The notes below the pieces were generated by a model. It worked only from the letters and a program-made list of their open reading frames with translations, made no database searches and was not told the origin of the DNA. The translations under genes and the position numbers were made by a program. From positions 1-64,000 of the forward strand of contig NZ_VKAA01000003.1 in assembly GCF_007096635.1 (NCBI RefSeq): 64,000 nt of DNA. The letters are read 5' to 3'. How positions within the stretch are numbered: position 1 is the first letter of the stretch; each line of letters starts with the position of its first letter. Below, in pieces: positions 1-8,491 of this stretch. The DNA is from Mycolicibacterium sp. 018/SC-01/001. Lineage in GTDB: Bacteria > Actinomycetota > Actinomycetes > Mycobacteriales > Mycobacteriaceae.

Positions 1-8
1 GCCCACAC

Positions 9-518
9 CTACATGGCAGCCGACGCGCTCGCGGCCGGGGCGGGGTTGACCACTTCGTCGACCAGGGCGACGACCTCATCGGCCGACGACGCGGTGCGCA
101 GCGACTCGACGAACTCCTTGCGCACCAGTGCCCGCGCGAGGCTGGACAGCAGCTTCATGTGCTCCTGCCCGCCCGAGTCGGGTGCGGCGATCAGGAACGT
201 CAGGTCGGCCGGGCCGTCGGGGGCGCCGAAATCCACTGCGGGACTGAGCCGGGCGAATCCGATGGTCGGGGTGTCGACATACGGGGAGCGGCAGTGCGGG
301 ATCGCGATGCCGCCCGGCAGTCCGGTGGCCGACTGCTGCTCGCGAGCCATCGCCGCCCCGACGAGCCCGTCGGTGTCGTTGGCGCGACCGGCCGCGCCCA
401 GGGCGCCGGCCATCCGTTCGATGACGGCTTGCTTGTCTCCGTCGACGGCTATGTCGAGGAGAACCAGATCAGAGGTGATGATCGGCGTCGACTGCGACGA
501 CGCGGTGGAGCTGGTCAT
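9..518 (-). CDS. Fructose PTS EIIA component
   Basis: EIIA domain of the fructose/mannitol phosphotransferase class. It accepts phosphate from HPr and passes it to EIIB for sugar uptake at the membrane. The motif GGIAIPHCR near residue 75 carries the phosphorylated histidine. I chose the ATG at 518 over the GTG at 524 because a weak purine stretch precedes it; the product is about 169 residues. It lies 24 nt after fruK on the same strand. Actinobacterial fructose permeases are usually one EIIABC chain, but here a TAG at 9-11 closes the frame after an Ala-rich tail. Either EIIB/EIIC follow as a separate gene beyond the left edge, or there is a frameshift. Confidence 0.85.
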   Translation of the reverse strand: MTSSTASSQSTPIITSDLVLLDIAVDGDKQAVIERMAGALGAAGRANDTDGLVGAAMAREQQSATGLPGGIAIPHCRSPYVDTPTIGFARLSPAVDFGAPDGPADLTFLIAAPDSGGQEHMKLLSSLARALVRKEFVESLRTASSADEVVALVDEVVNPAPAASASAAM

Positions 519-542
519 GATCACTACTTTCGTCTTCGGGCG

Positions 543-1520
543 TTACTGGGTGGCGGGAATCGGTGAGATCGGCGCGACGTGAACTGCGGCCAGGTCGATC
601 TCGGCGGGTGAGGGCAGGGTGGTTCCGGGCAGTGCCGCGGCCGCGCTGCCGTAGGCGACGGCCATCTGCAGCCGCTGCGGGGGGACGGCGCCGCCGACTT
701 CGGCGCGGACATAGCCGGCCAGCGACGAGTCGCCCGCACCGACGGTGCTGCGCGGCACGATCGGCGGCGGGCTCGCCATCCACGCGCCGTTGGCGTCGAC
801 GAGGACCGCACCCTCGGCGCCCAGGGTGGCCAGCACCGCGCCGACGCCGCGATCGACGAGCTGGCGCGCGGCGGCCACCACAGGCTCGGGATCGCCCTGC
901 GCGACAGCCTGTTCGAGAACCTCGGGGGACAACCCGAGCACGCTGGCCAATTCCTCGGCATTGGGCTTGATCAGGTCCGGGGCGCCCCGATCGAGCGCGC
1001 CGACCAGGGCGGCCAGCGGGGCGTCGGAGGTGTCCACGGCGACCCGGCACCGGCGCGAGGCGAGCAGTGCGACGACGTCGCCGTACCAGGAGGCCGTCAT
1101 GCCCGGCGGCAGGGAGCCGGACATCACGACCCAGTCGGCGTCGTCGGCGACGGCCAGCACCGCGTCGGTCAGCGCGGTGACCGACGCCGCGTCGAGCGTC
1201 GCACCCGGTTCGTTGATCTTCGTGGTGGTGCCGTCGGGTTCGGTGACGGTCAGATTGGTCCGGGCGGGCTCGGCGGCGGGCACCACGCGGAAGGAGACGG
1301 CTGCGGCCTGCAGCGCAGTGATCAGCGGATCGTTGGAGGCGGCCGGCAGCACGGCGAGTGCGTCGAGTCCCGCGAGCGACAGCGCACGGGCGACGTTGAC
1401 GCCCTTGCCGCCGGCCTGGTCGGTCACCGAGGTCACCCGGTGCACCGCACCGCGGGTCAGCGGCGACGGCAGCGTCACGGTGCGGTCGATGCTCGGATTG
1501 GGGGTCACGGTGACGATCAC
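543..1520 (-). CDS. fruK: 1-phosphofructokinase
   Basis: PfkB/ribokinase-family kinase of 325 residues that converts fructose 1-phosphate to fructose 1,6-bisphosphate in the cytoplasm. The N-terminus TVTPNPSIDRT and the C-terminal GAGDSSLAGY motif (anion hole plus catalytic Asp) are diagnostic of the FruK/LacC branch. The GTG start at 1520 overlaps the fruR stop as GTGA, so it is translationally coupled to the regulator. With EIIA downstream and ptsI divergent, this is the same fruR-fruK-ptsF arrangement known from Corynebacterium. Confidence 0.95.
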   Translation of the reverse strand: MIVTVTPNPSIDRTVTLPSPLTRGAVHRVTSVTDQAGGKGVNVARALSLAGLDALAVLPAASNDPLITALQAAAVSFRVVPAAEPARTNLTVTEPDGTTTKINEPGATLDAASVTALTDAVLAVADDADWVVMSGSLPPGMTASWYGDVVALLASRRCRVAVDTSDAPLAALVGALDRGAPDLIKPNAEELASVLGLSPEVLEQAVAQGDPEPVVAAARQLVDRGVGAVLATLGAEGAVLVDANGAWMASPPPIVPRSTVGAGDSSLAGYVRAEVGGAVPPQRLQMAVAYGSAAAALPGTTLPSPAEIDLAAVHVAPISPIPATQ

Positions 1521-2296
1521 AGCTGGCCTCCTGCGCAGACGATTTCCAGGCCCTGGTCGGTCAGCGCGGACCGGTCCGCCGCGCTGATCTCCGGGTCGGT
1601 GATGAGGGTGTCGACACTGGTGATGGGTGCGAAGCTGACGAAGTCCTCCCGGCCCACTTTCGACGAATCCGCGGCGACGACAACGTAATTCGCGGCGCGG
1701 ACCATCGCGCGCTTGACGGCGGCTTCCTCGCTGTCCGGCGTGGAGAGCCCGTGCCGGACGCTGATCGCGTTGGTGCCGATGAACGCGATGTCGACCCGCA
1801 GGTTGTCGAGCACGCGCAGGGGCTGCTCACCCACGGCCGCCTGCGTGACGCCGCGGACGCGGCCGCCCAGCAGTTGCAGGGACACCGTCGGCATCGTGGC
1901 CAGGCGTGCGGCGATCGGCACCGAGTTCGTGACGACGACCAGTTCGCGGTCGGTGGGCAGGTGCGCTGCGATCCGCATGGTGGTGGTGCCGGCGTCGAGC
2001 AGCACGGTCGCGCCGCTGAGGGGGAAGAATTCGGCGGCGGCCTCGGCGATCGCGTCCTTGTGCTCGGAGCGCGTGACATCGCGCTCGCCGACGCCGGGCT
2101 CGACGAGGTGCAGCGCCCGCACCGGGACGGCCCCGCCGTGCACCCGCCGGACGATGCCGGCCTTGTCCAGGACAGCGAGGTCGCGGCGCACGGTCTCGGT
2201 CGTCACGTCGTAGGCGGCGGCCAGCTCGGTCACCGAGGCGCGGCCCTTGGCCATGACGAGCGAGGCGATGGCCTGCTGCCGCTCTTCGGGGTACAT
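1517..2296 (-). CDS. fruR: DeoR-family fructose operon regulator
   Basis: 259-residue DeoR-type repressor. The N-terminal winged helix (about residues 5-57) contains the family signature VTTETVRRDLAVLDKAGIV followed by VHGGAV. The C-terminal DeoRC sugar-phosphate sensor domain fills the rest. The inducer is probably fructose 1-phosphate, which is an inference from family and context. ATG at 2296 follows a GGAG 5 nt upstream. It heads fruR-fruK-EIIA and is divergent from ptsI across a 102-bp gap holding a perfect palindrome, so autoregulation plus control of ptsI is likely. Confidence 0.93.
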   Translation of the reverse strand: MYPEERQQAIASLVMAKGRASVTELAAAYDVTTETVRRDLAVLDKAGIVRRVHGGAVPVRALHLVEPGVGERDVTRSEHKDAIAEAAAEFFPLSGATVLLDAGTTTMRIAAHLPTDRELVVVTNSVPIAARLATMPTVSLQLLGGRVRGVTQAAVGEQPLRVLDNLRVDIAFIGTNAISVRHGLSTPDSEEAAVKRAMVRAANYVVVAADSSKVGREDFVSFAPITSVDTLITDPEISAADRSALTDQGLEIVCAGGQL

Positions 2297-2362
2297 GGAG
2301 CTCCGTTTGTGTGGGGATGCGTGCGATTCGTTGTTGATATGTTTGGTTTTACTCTTGAACGT

Positions 2363-2376
2363 GTTGACTTGTCAAC
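2363..2376. promoter_or_regulatory. FruR operator over divergent -35 boxes
   Basis: GTTGAC-TT-GTCAAC is a perfect 6-bp inverted repeat. Read rightward it contains TTGACT (2364-2369), the -35 of ptsI, with a 16-bp spacer to TAATCT at 2386-2391. Read leftward it contains TTGACA, a -35 for fruR, with TAAAAC about 18 bp further on. One bound repressor dimer would block both promoters. Assignment to FruR is inferred from position. Confidence 0.7.
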
Positions 2377-2398
2377 GTTTTCTTGTAATCTGGACCAC

Positions 2399-4108
2399 AT
2401 GACTGCGACGTCTCTGTCTAGCTCACACGTCACCGGCGCGCCGGAGGCCGGCACCGTCCTGCACGGCGTTCCCGTCGTGACCGGGGTGGCGTACGCACCC
2501 GTGATCCGGCCCGGGCGGCTGCCCGAGGTCGATGTGTCCGTGCTCCCCGAAGTCGCGGACGCAGACCGGCCGGCCGAGAAGGAGCGCTTCGGCGCCGCGG
2601 CCGCCACGGTCGCCACCCGGCTGCGCGAGCGCGCCGGCCACGCGACCGGCGCCGCGTCGGAAGTCCTCGCTGCGACGGCCACGCTCGCGCAGGATCGCGG
2701 ATGGCTCGGCGCGGCGGAGAAGCGCATCAACGACGGTGCACCCGCCGTGCGCGCGGTCACCGGCGCGATCGACCAGTTCGTCGAGATGTTCACCAAGATG
2801 GGCGGCCTGATGGCCGAACGGGTGACCGACCTGCGCGACATCCGCGACCGCGTGATCGCCGAACTCAACGGACTGCCCGAACCCGGCGTGCCGCTGCCCG
2901 ACGAGCCGTCGGTGCTGTGCGCCGAGGACCTCGCCCCCGCCGACACCGCCGGCCTGGACCCGGCGCTGATCGTCGCGTTGGCCACCACCCTGGGCGGTCC
3001 GACCAGCCACACCGCGATCATCGCGCGCCAGCTCGGCATTCCGTGTGTGGTCGCGGTCGTCGGACTCGACGACGTGCCCGCCGGGGCGACGGTCCTGGTC
3101 GACGGCACCCGCGGCACCGTGACCGTGACGCCCGACGATGCCGAGGCGCAGGCCGCTGTGGAGGACGCCGCCCGCGTGGCCGCCGCGGCCGCCGGCTGGA
3201 CCGGTCCGGGTGCGACGGCCGACGGCCATCAGGTCGCGGTGCTGGCCAACGTGCAGGACGGCGCCGCTGCCCGGGCCGCGCGGGAGACTCCGGCCGAGGG
3301 CGTGGGTCTGTTCCGGACCGAACTGTGTTTCCTCAACACCGATGCCGAGCCGACGGTCGACGAGCAGGCCCATATCTACGGCGAGGTGCTCGACGCGTTC
3401 GCCGGGCACAAGGTCGTGATCCGCACGCTCGACGCCGGATCGGACAAACCGCTGAAGTTCGCCGGCCATCCCGACGAGGCCAACCCCGCGCTCGGCGTGC
3501 GCGGTATCCGCATCGCGGAGAACAACCCGGGGCTGCTCGCCCATCAGCTCGACGCGATCGCCGCGGCTGCCGAGCGCACCGGGCAGCAACCGTGGGTGAT
3601 GGCGCCGATGATCGCGACCGCATCCGAGGCGCAGAACTTCGCGGCCGAGGTCCGCAAGCGCGGGCTGACCCCCGGCGTGATGATCGAGGTGCCCGCCGCC
3701 GCGCTGCTGGCCGACCGCATCCTCGAGCACGTCGACTTCCTGTCGATCGGCACCAACGACCTGGCGCAGTACACGATGGCCGCCGATCGGATGTCGGCCG
3801 ACCTGGCCACGCTCACCGACCCGTGGCAGCCCGCCGTCCTCGCACTCGTCGCGATGACCGTGCGTGCCGGCGTCGCCGCGGGCAAGCCCGTCGGGGTGTG
3901 CGGGGAGGCGGCGGCCGATCCGCTGCTGGCCTGTGTGCTCACCGGACTCGGGGTGACCTCGCTGTCGGCGGCCGCTGCTGCCGTGCAGGGTGTCGGGGCG
4001 AAGCTCGCGCAGGTCACGCTGGAGCAGTGCCGGACCGCGGCCGACGCCGTGCTGGCGACCGCCAGCGCCGCCGAGGCGCGCGCGGCCGCGCTCGACGTCC
4101 TGGGCTGA
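2399..4108 (+). CDS. ptsI: PTS enzyme I (phosphoenolpyruvate-protein phosphotransferase)
   Basis: 569-residue enzyme I, which phosphorylates HPr from PEP at the start of the PTS relay. The HPr-binding helical N-domain comes first. The swivelling His domain has GGPTSHTAIIAR with the phosphorylated His at residue 204, and the C-terminal PEP barrel includes GVGLFRTELCF and the active-site Cys at residue 501 (GVCGEAAAD). ATG at 2399 lies 7 nt after the -10 TAATCT with no Shine-Dalgarno, so the transcript is probably leaderless. The open frame extends upstream to 1751, but that part is antisense to fruR and not credible. No ptsH is visible; it probably lies off the left edge. Confidence 0.96.
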   Translation: MTATSLSSSHVTGAPEAGTVLHGVPVVTGVAYAPVIRPGRLPEVDVSVLPEVADADRPAEKERFGAAAATVATRLRERAGHATGAASEVLAATATLAQDRGWLGAAEKRINDGAPAVRAVTGAIDQFVEMFTKMGGLMAERVTDLRDIRDRVIAELNGLPEPGVPLPDEPSVLCAEDLAPADTAGLDPALIVALATTLGGPTSHTAIIARQLGIPCVVAVVGLDDVPAGATVLVDGTRGTVTVTPDDAEAQAAVEDAARVAAAAAGWTGPGATADGHQVAVLANVQDGAAARAARETPAEGVGLFRTELCFLNTDAEPTVDEQAHIYGEVLDAFAGHKVVIRTLDAGSDKPLKFAGHPDEANPALGVRGIRIAENNPGLLAHQLDAIAAAAERTGQQPWVMAPMIATASEAQNFAAEVRKRGLTPGVMIEVPAAALLADRILEHVDFLSIGTNDLAQYTMAADRMSADLATLTDPWQPAVLALVAMTVRAGVAAGKPVGVCGEAAADPLLACVLTGLGVTSLSAAAAAVQGVGAKLAQVTLEQCRTAADAVLATASAAEARAAALDVLG

Positions 4109-4131
4109 CCGCCGCGGGTCCCGGAATGAAT

Positions 4132-4145
4132 CGGACCGCGGTCCG
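4132..4145. promoter_or_regulatory. 14-bp palindrome before pirin gene
   Basis: CGGACCGCGGTCCG is a perfect palindrome in the 49-bp ptsI-pirin gap, 12 bp before the pirin ATG. Outer AA/TT pairs flank it after one mismatch. The size and symmetry suit a TetR-type operator. It could instead form a short hairpin ending the ptsI transcript, though no U-tract follows. Confidence 0.5.
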
Positions 4146-4157
4146 GTTCAATGAGAC

Positions 4158-5132
4158 ATGCCCGCAATCACCGCAGACACCCTGACCCTGCCCCGGCTGT
4201 CAGCACCCGCGCCCGCCGACACCGAACGCCCGGTGCGTTCGGTGACCACCGGCCCCCGCGGATACGAAGGCGAGGGCTTCCCCGTCGTCCGCGCGTTCGC
4301 CGGAGTCAACGCCCGCGACCTCGACCCGTTCGTCCACATGGACCAGATGGGCGAGGTCGAGTACCAGCCCGGCGAACCGCGCGGCACCGACTGGCACCCG
4401 CACCGCGGCTTCGAGACCGTCACCTACATGATCGACGGCCGCTTCGCCCACCAGGATTCGCACGGTGGCGGCGGCATGATCACCGACGGCGCCACCCAGT
4501 GGATGACCGCGGGTTCCGGCATCCTGCACATCGAGACCCCGCCCGCCGAACTGGTCGACAGCGGCGGCCTGTTCCACGGCATCCAGCTGTGGGTGAACCT
4601 CCCCCGTCGCGACAAGTTCGCCGCACCCAGGTACCAGTCCATCGAAGGCCCGCAGGTCGGGTTGGTCTCCTCGGAGGACGGCGGCGCGCTGGTCCGGGTG
4701 ATCGCCGGTGACATCGGCGGCCACTCCGGCCCGGGCGCCACCCATACTCCGATCACGTTGGCGCACGCGACGATTCAGCCCGGCGCCCGTCTCGACGTGC
4801 CGTGGAACCGTGACTTCAACGCGCTCGTCTACGTACTGTCCGGCCGCGGCACCGTCGGATCGGTCGGCCACCCGATCGAACAGGGCCAGCTCGCCGTCCT
4901 CGGCCCCGGCGACCGCATCAGCGTCGCAGCCGCCGCGACCCAGGACGCTCACCGGCCCGCGATGGAGGTGCTCCTGCTCGGCGGCCAGCCGATCCGCGAA
5001 CCGGTGTTCCAGTACGGCCCGTTCGTGATGAACTCCAAGTCCGAGCTCATCGAGGCGGTCGAGGACTTCAACGCCGGCCGGTTCGGCACCATCCCGCCGA
5101 ACGCACTGATGCCGCACCGGTCACGCGGCTGA
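4158..5132 (+). CDS. Pirin family protein
   Basis: Bicupin pirin of 324 residues. The N-terminal cupin carries the metal-site motif HPHRGFETVTY (about residue 79), with GSGILHIE about 45 residues later; the C-terminal cupin has degenerated. Pirins bind iron and include quercetinase-like enzymes and redox sensors, and the substrate cannot be told here. Unlike the shorter pirin at 54.2-54.9 kb, it carries an N-terminal extension of about 30 residues. The gene ends 12 bp inside the convergent FUSC gene (stop-stop overlap). Confidence 0.9.
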   Translation: MPAITADTLTLPRLSAPAPADTERPVRSVTTGPRGYEGEGFPVVRAFAGVNARDLDPFVHMDQMGEVEYQPGEPRGTDWHPHRGFETVTYMIDGRFAHQDSHGGGGMITDGATQWMTAGSGILHIETPPAELVDSGGLFHGIQLWVNLPRRDKFAAPRYQSIEGPQVGLVSSEDGGALVRVIAGDIGGHSGPGATHTPITLAHATIQPGARLDVPWNRDFNALVYVLSGRGTVGSVGHPIEQGQLAVLGPGDRISVAAAATQDAHRPAMEVLLLGGQPIREPVFQYGPFVMNSKSELIEAVEDFNAGRFGTIPPNALMPHRSRG

Positions 5133-7277
5133 GACGGGATAGATCAACTCCAGTTCGCCCACCAGGGCAGCGACCGTCAACAACGGAAGCGCCGCCGAGA
5201 TGCCGAGGCCGTCCCGCGCCGTCTCGCGCATCTCGGCGCGTAGCGCCCGCACGAAGTCGTCGCTGATCGGGGGACACGACCGCCCCGCGTCGGGGCGCCC
5301 CGCCACCCGGTCGCGGATCGTCCCGGCATGCGCTTCCACGACGGCGCGCACCGACGGGTACGCCGTCAGCGGCGGTGGCGTCGGAATGTCGGCGATCAGA
5401 TCGGCCGCCGCGCGCAGCCGGATCGCCCGGTGAAACGATCGCACCACCGGTGCCCGGAAGTCCGAGTCGCCGCCACTCTCCGAAAGGTATTGGCGCACAG
5501 CGTCATCGATCACCCGTGAGGCCGCCAGTGCCCGGTGGCTGAGCGTCGCCACCTCGTCGTTGCGTTCCTCGTACGCGCCGCGGGTGATGCGAAGGACCGC
5601 CGCCCACAGGTAGTCGGCGAAGATCGCCCGCGCCGACGTGATGGCCCGGGTGACCGAGGCCGTGGCACCGCGGGGCCACAGCAGCAGCGAGACCACGACC
5701 CCCACCAGCGCGCCGACGACCACGTCCTCGACGCGGATCAGACCCACCTGCCAGCCCGTCGGCACGATCAGGTTGAAGAAGATCAGCACCATCATCGTGA
5801 ACGCGGCCTGCGCCGCGGTGAACGAGGCGATCTCCGGGACGTAGGCCGAGCCGAACACCGCTATGGGCATCAGCACCCACAGCACCGCGGGGTCCACGCC
5901 CACCAGGCCGATCAGCAGTGCGCCGAGCAGGAACCCGATGCCCGTCCCGATGACCGCGCGCCACACCCGCGTCCCGGTCGACAACGCACTGCTGCGCAAC
6001 ACCGACAGCGCGCCCAGCACCACCCAGAACCCGTGCTCCACCGGGAAGATGTGCGTCACCGCGACCGCGATCGCCAGACCCAGCCCGGTGCGTACGCTGT
6101 TGCGCACCGCCACACCACGATTGGCGAGGAACCCCGACGTGATCTGCGCGGCCGCGGCGGCTTCGGGCAGGAGCCGGTCCGACGCACCCGTCGGGGGCAA
6201 CCGCAATCCCAGCGCGCGCGCCCACACCGGACGGGCATCGGCTGCCGCCGACGCGGCGATCACCCGCGCTGTCGCGACGACCGTGGCCGCGATGGTGCGG
6301 CGCTGCAGCAAGGCACGCCCCAACGCGACGGCGCAGTCGTCGTCCGGGGCGCTGAGGATCTCGTCGAGGTCCTCCCGCCAGCGACCTTGTGCCCTGGTGC
6401 GCAAGGCCTCGAGTGCGATGTCCAGATCCGCGCGGGCCGCGTCCCGCTCGGACCGGCGAGAGATCCGCAGCACGGCGGCGGCGCACCGGAGCACGTCGAC
6501 CACTGCATTCCGGTCGCGCAGCGTGACGCCGGTGTCCTGCCCGACCCGCTCGGCCACCCACTCGAGATCGTCGACCACGCGGACCAGCGCCCTGCTGCCC
6601 GCGGTCAGGCCGACGGGCCGGAAGTCGGCGCCCAGGAACGTCTCCCGCAACCGGTCCATCGCACGGCGCACGTCATCAGCGCTCGCCGTGCCCTCGATGC
6701 GGTCGGCCAGCGTGCGGCAGGCGCGCGCCGCGCGGCGGCGCAGCTGGCCGTGATGGCGAGGCGGCAGGAGGAACAGGGCGGCCGGCACGCACACCGCCAA
6801 CGCGATCGCCCACCCCGTCAGCCGTTCGGCGATCGGACCGGGTGGCGTGCACGCCGGCAGCACGAACGTCAGCAGCGTGGCCCGCTGCCCGGCCGCCACG
6901 GTCTCGCTCAGCACCCCCGAGAACGTCACCGCCACCCCGAGTGCGAACATCAGCGCCACCGCAGGCCACGGATACGGCGCGATGAGCGTGCCGAGCGTGA
7001 TCAGCACGAACCCGTTGAACCCCAGCCCGGCATAGGCCACGGCACGGTTCTGCCGGTTGCCCGGGAAGTCGGAGAACACCAGCAGCGCCACCGACCCGAA
7101 CAGCGTGAAGAGCGTGGTCTGCGGGTTGCCGCCGCCGAGCAGGAAGCTCGTGCCCGCGGCGGTCGGCACGACGATGGCAGCCCGGACGGCGCGACGCAGC
7201 GCGTCGTTGTCCGGGTCGCGCTGATGCATGCGCCGGACGATGCGAGCGCGCACGTCCAGCGTCGGCGCAGTCGTCAA
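5121..7277 (-). CDS. FUSC-family membrane exporter
   Basis: About 718-residue inner-membrane protein of the fusaric acid resistance/aromatic acid exporter-like superfamily. Two hydrophobic bundles of about 5-6 helices each (roughly residues 20-165 and 380-520) are each followed by a cytoplasmic helical region; this duplicated layout is typical. The start is uncertain. TTG at 7277 overlaps the upstream stop as TTGA, with GTG at 7253 and ATG at 7229 as alternatives. The frame open to 7355 intrudes into the upstream gene. It is last in a TetR-membrane protein-FUSC operon, which suggests drug or aromatic-acid inducible efflux. Confidence 0.87.
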   Translation of the reverse strand: MTTAPTLDVRARIVRRMHQRDPDNDALRRAVRAAIVVPTAAGTSFLLGGGNPQTTLFTLFGSVALLVFSDFPGNRQNRAVAYAGLGFNGFVLITLGTLIAPYPWPAVALMFALGVAVTFSGVLSETVAAGQRATLLTFVLPACTPPGPIAERLTGWAIALAVCVPAALFLLPPRHHGQLRRRAARACRTLADRIEGTASADDVRRAMDRLRETFLGADFRPVGLTAGSRALVRVVDDLEWVAERVGQDTGVTLRDRNAVVDVLRCAAAVLRISRRSERDAARADLDIALEALRTRAQGRWREDLDEILSAPDDDCAVALGRALLQRRTIAATVVATARVIAASAAADARPVWARALGLRLPPTGASDRLLPEAAAAAQITSGFLANRGVAVRNSVRTGLGLAIAVAVTHIFPVEHGFWVVLGALSVLRSSALSTGTRVWRAVIGTGIGFLLGALLIGLVGVDPAVLWVLMPIAVFGSAYVPEIASFTAAQAAFTMMVLIFFNLIVPTGWQVGLIRVEDVVVGALVGVVVSLLLWPRGATASVTRAITSARAIFADYLWAAVLRITRGAYEERNDEVATLSHRALAASRVIDDAVRQYLSESGGDSDFRAPVVRSFHRAIRLRAAADLIADIPTPPPLTAYPSVRAVVEAHAGTIRDRVAGRPDAGRSCPPISDDFVRALRAEMRETARDGLGISAALPLLTVAALVGELELIYPVSAA

Positions 7278-7795
7278 TGTGAGAGCACCTTGACGGCGAT
7301 CACCAGCAATCCCACCACGACGAGCGCGGCGACAGTGAGGATTTGCTGCCACCACGGCAGCCGAGTACGCCGCACCGCCAGCAGGGCGATCAGACCGAGT
7401 TCACCGACGAGGATCCACTTCGCCACCCACATCGCGGTGTCGGTGTCCAGCCATCCGACGCCCGCCGTCGCCAACGCCGCCAGCGGCAGCAGCGCGGCCT
7501 GCAGGATCTGTCCTGACGCCTGCAGGATCCGCCAGCGTTCGATGCCGCGCGGCGCGTGTTCGTGGACGGCCAGGTGAGCCACCCAGTCCGCCAGCACGCT
7601 GGCCGCCCACAAACCGCCCATCGTCACCGCGACGTCGAGCATGCGGTACCAGCCGCTGGTGTCGTCCTCGGTGTAGCGGGTCAGGACGACGAGCGTCGCC
7701 AGGCACGAGATCGCGCCGTACAGGCGTTCCCGAAGCATGGCCACGACGTGCTCGACGGGAGCATCGTCGACCTCGCTGTCGGTCGTGTCAGTCAC
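7274..7795 (-). CDS. Small integral membrane protein of the efflux operon
   Basis: 173 residues with about four hydrophobic segments (near residues 27-45, 58-72, 98-115 and 120-165) separated by short charged loops. I do not recognise a named family. GTG start at 7795 overlaps the TetR stop by 8 bp, and its own stop overlaps the presumed FUSC start, so the three genes form one tightly coupled unit. It may be an accessory subunit of the FUSC exporter; that is inferred from context only. Confidence 0.82.
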   Translation of the reverse strand: MTDTTDSEVDDAPVEHVVAMLRERLYGAISCLATLVVLTRYTEDDTSGWYRMLDVAVTMGGLWAASVLADWVAHLAVHEHAPRGIERWRILQASGQILQAALLPLAALATAGVGWLDTDTAMWVAKWILVGELGLIALLAVRRTRLPWWQQILTVAALVVVGLLVIAVKVLSH

Positions 7796-8363
7796 CGTCG
7801 GGCACCGACGCGAACCGTCCGGCGTCCAGGCTCTCGAGCATTTGGGTCACCAGCCACTCCAATCCGTCCGGGTTGCGCGGCAGAAGCGCCTGCTCGTATC
7901 CGACGAGGAGGTAGATCGACCACGACGCGAACAGTTCAGCCTGTCGTCTGTTGCCCAATACTTGCAAAGCCGCCTCGAACACCGCGTCGAAACGGTGCCG
8001 GTCCACCGCCGCCTGGGCGTCGCGCACGTGGAAGTCGATCGAGCCCCACACGCGGATGGCCGCCTCGGCGCCGTGCGGCAGCGCCAGGGCCCCCTTCATC
8101 AGCCGATCCAGCCGGCGCCGCGGGTCGGGATCGGTGCCGACCTCCTCGACGCGGGCTGTCATGCTGTCCTGCCAATCGACGACGAGCTGCTGCGTGTAGT
8201 CCGACCAGCTGGCGAAGTAGTGATAGAACGACCCGCTGGTGACACCGAGCCGCTGGCACACCGCCGCGAGCTTGAGCCCCCCGTACCCGGCCTCGGCCAG
8301 CACGTCGAAGCCCGCCTGGAAGAACAACTCCCGAGACCCCACCGCCCCCATGGACACGACCAT
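7788..8363 (-). CDS. TetR-family regulator of FUSC operon
   Basis: 191-residue TetR regulator. The HTH (about residues 10-55) reads LKLAAVCQRLGVTSGSFYHYFASWSDY, and the ligand domain is C-terminal. ATG at 8363 gives the longest form; ATG at 8351 is an alternative and neither has a clear Shine-Dalgarno. First gene of the operon with the membrane protein and exporter, so it likely represses its own exporter genes. It is divergent from the TetR gene at 8492 across about 130 bp, so cross-regulation is possible. Confidence 0.9.
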   Translation of the reverse strand: MVVSMGAVGSRELFFQAGFDVLAEAGYGGLKLAAVCQRLGVTSGSFYHYFASWSDYTQQLVVDWQDSMTARVEEVGTDPDPRRRLDRLMKGALALPHGAEAAIRVWGSIDFHVRDAQAAVDRHRFDAVFEAALQVLGNRRQAELFASWSIYLLVGYEQALLPRNPDGLEWLVTQMLESLDAGRFASVPDGD

Positions 8364-8491
8364 AGATCGACTCGCGCGACCCGGCCTGCCGTGGTCGTGA
8401 AAACTCGCTGAGAGGTTTGCTCAGATGACGCGATCGGGAATGTGGGCGAAGCCGTGCGGGTGACCTCGGTGACGTGTGGCACAATTTCGGG

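Noticed and set aside
5535..7577. 680-codon frame antisense to the FUSC gene
   Set aside because: Arg/Gln/His-rich translation typical of the opposite strand in high-GC DNA; no domain, and the FUSC gene has membrane helices in the expected frame.
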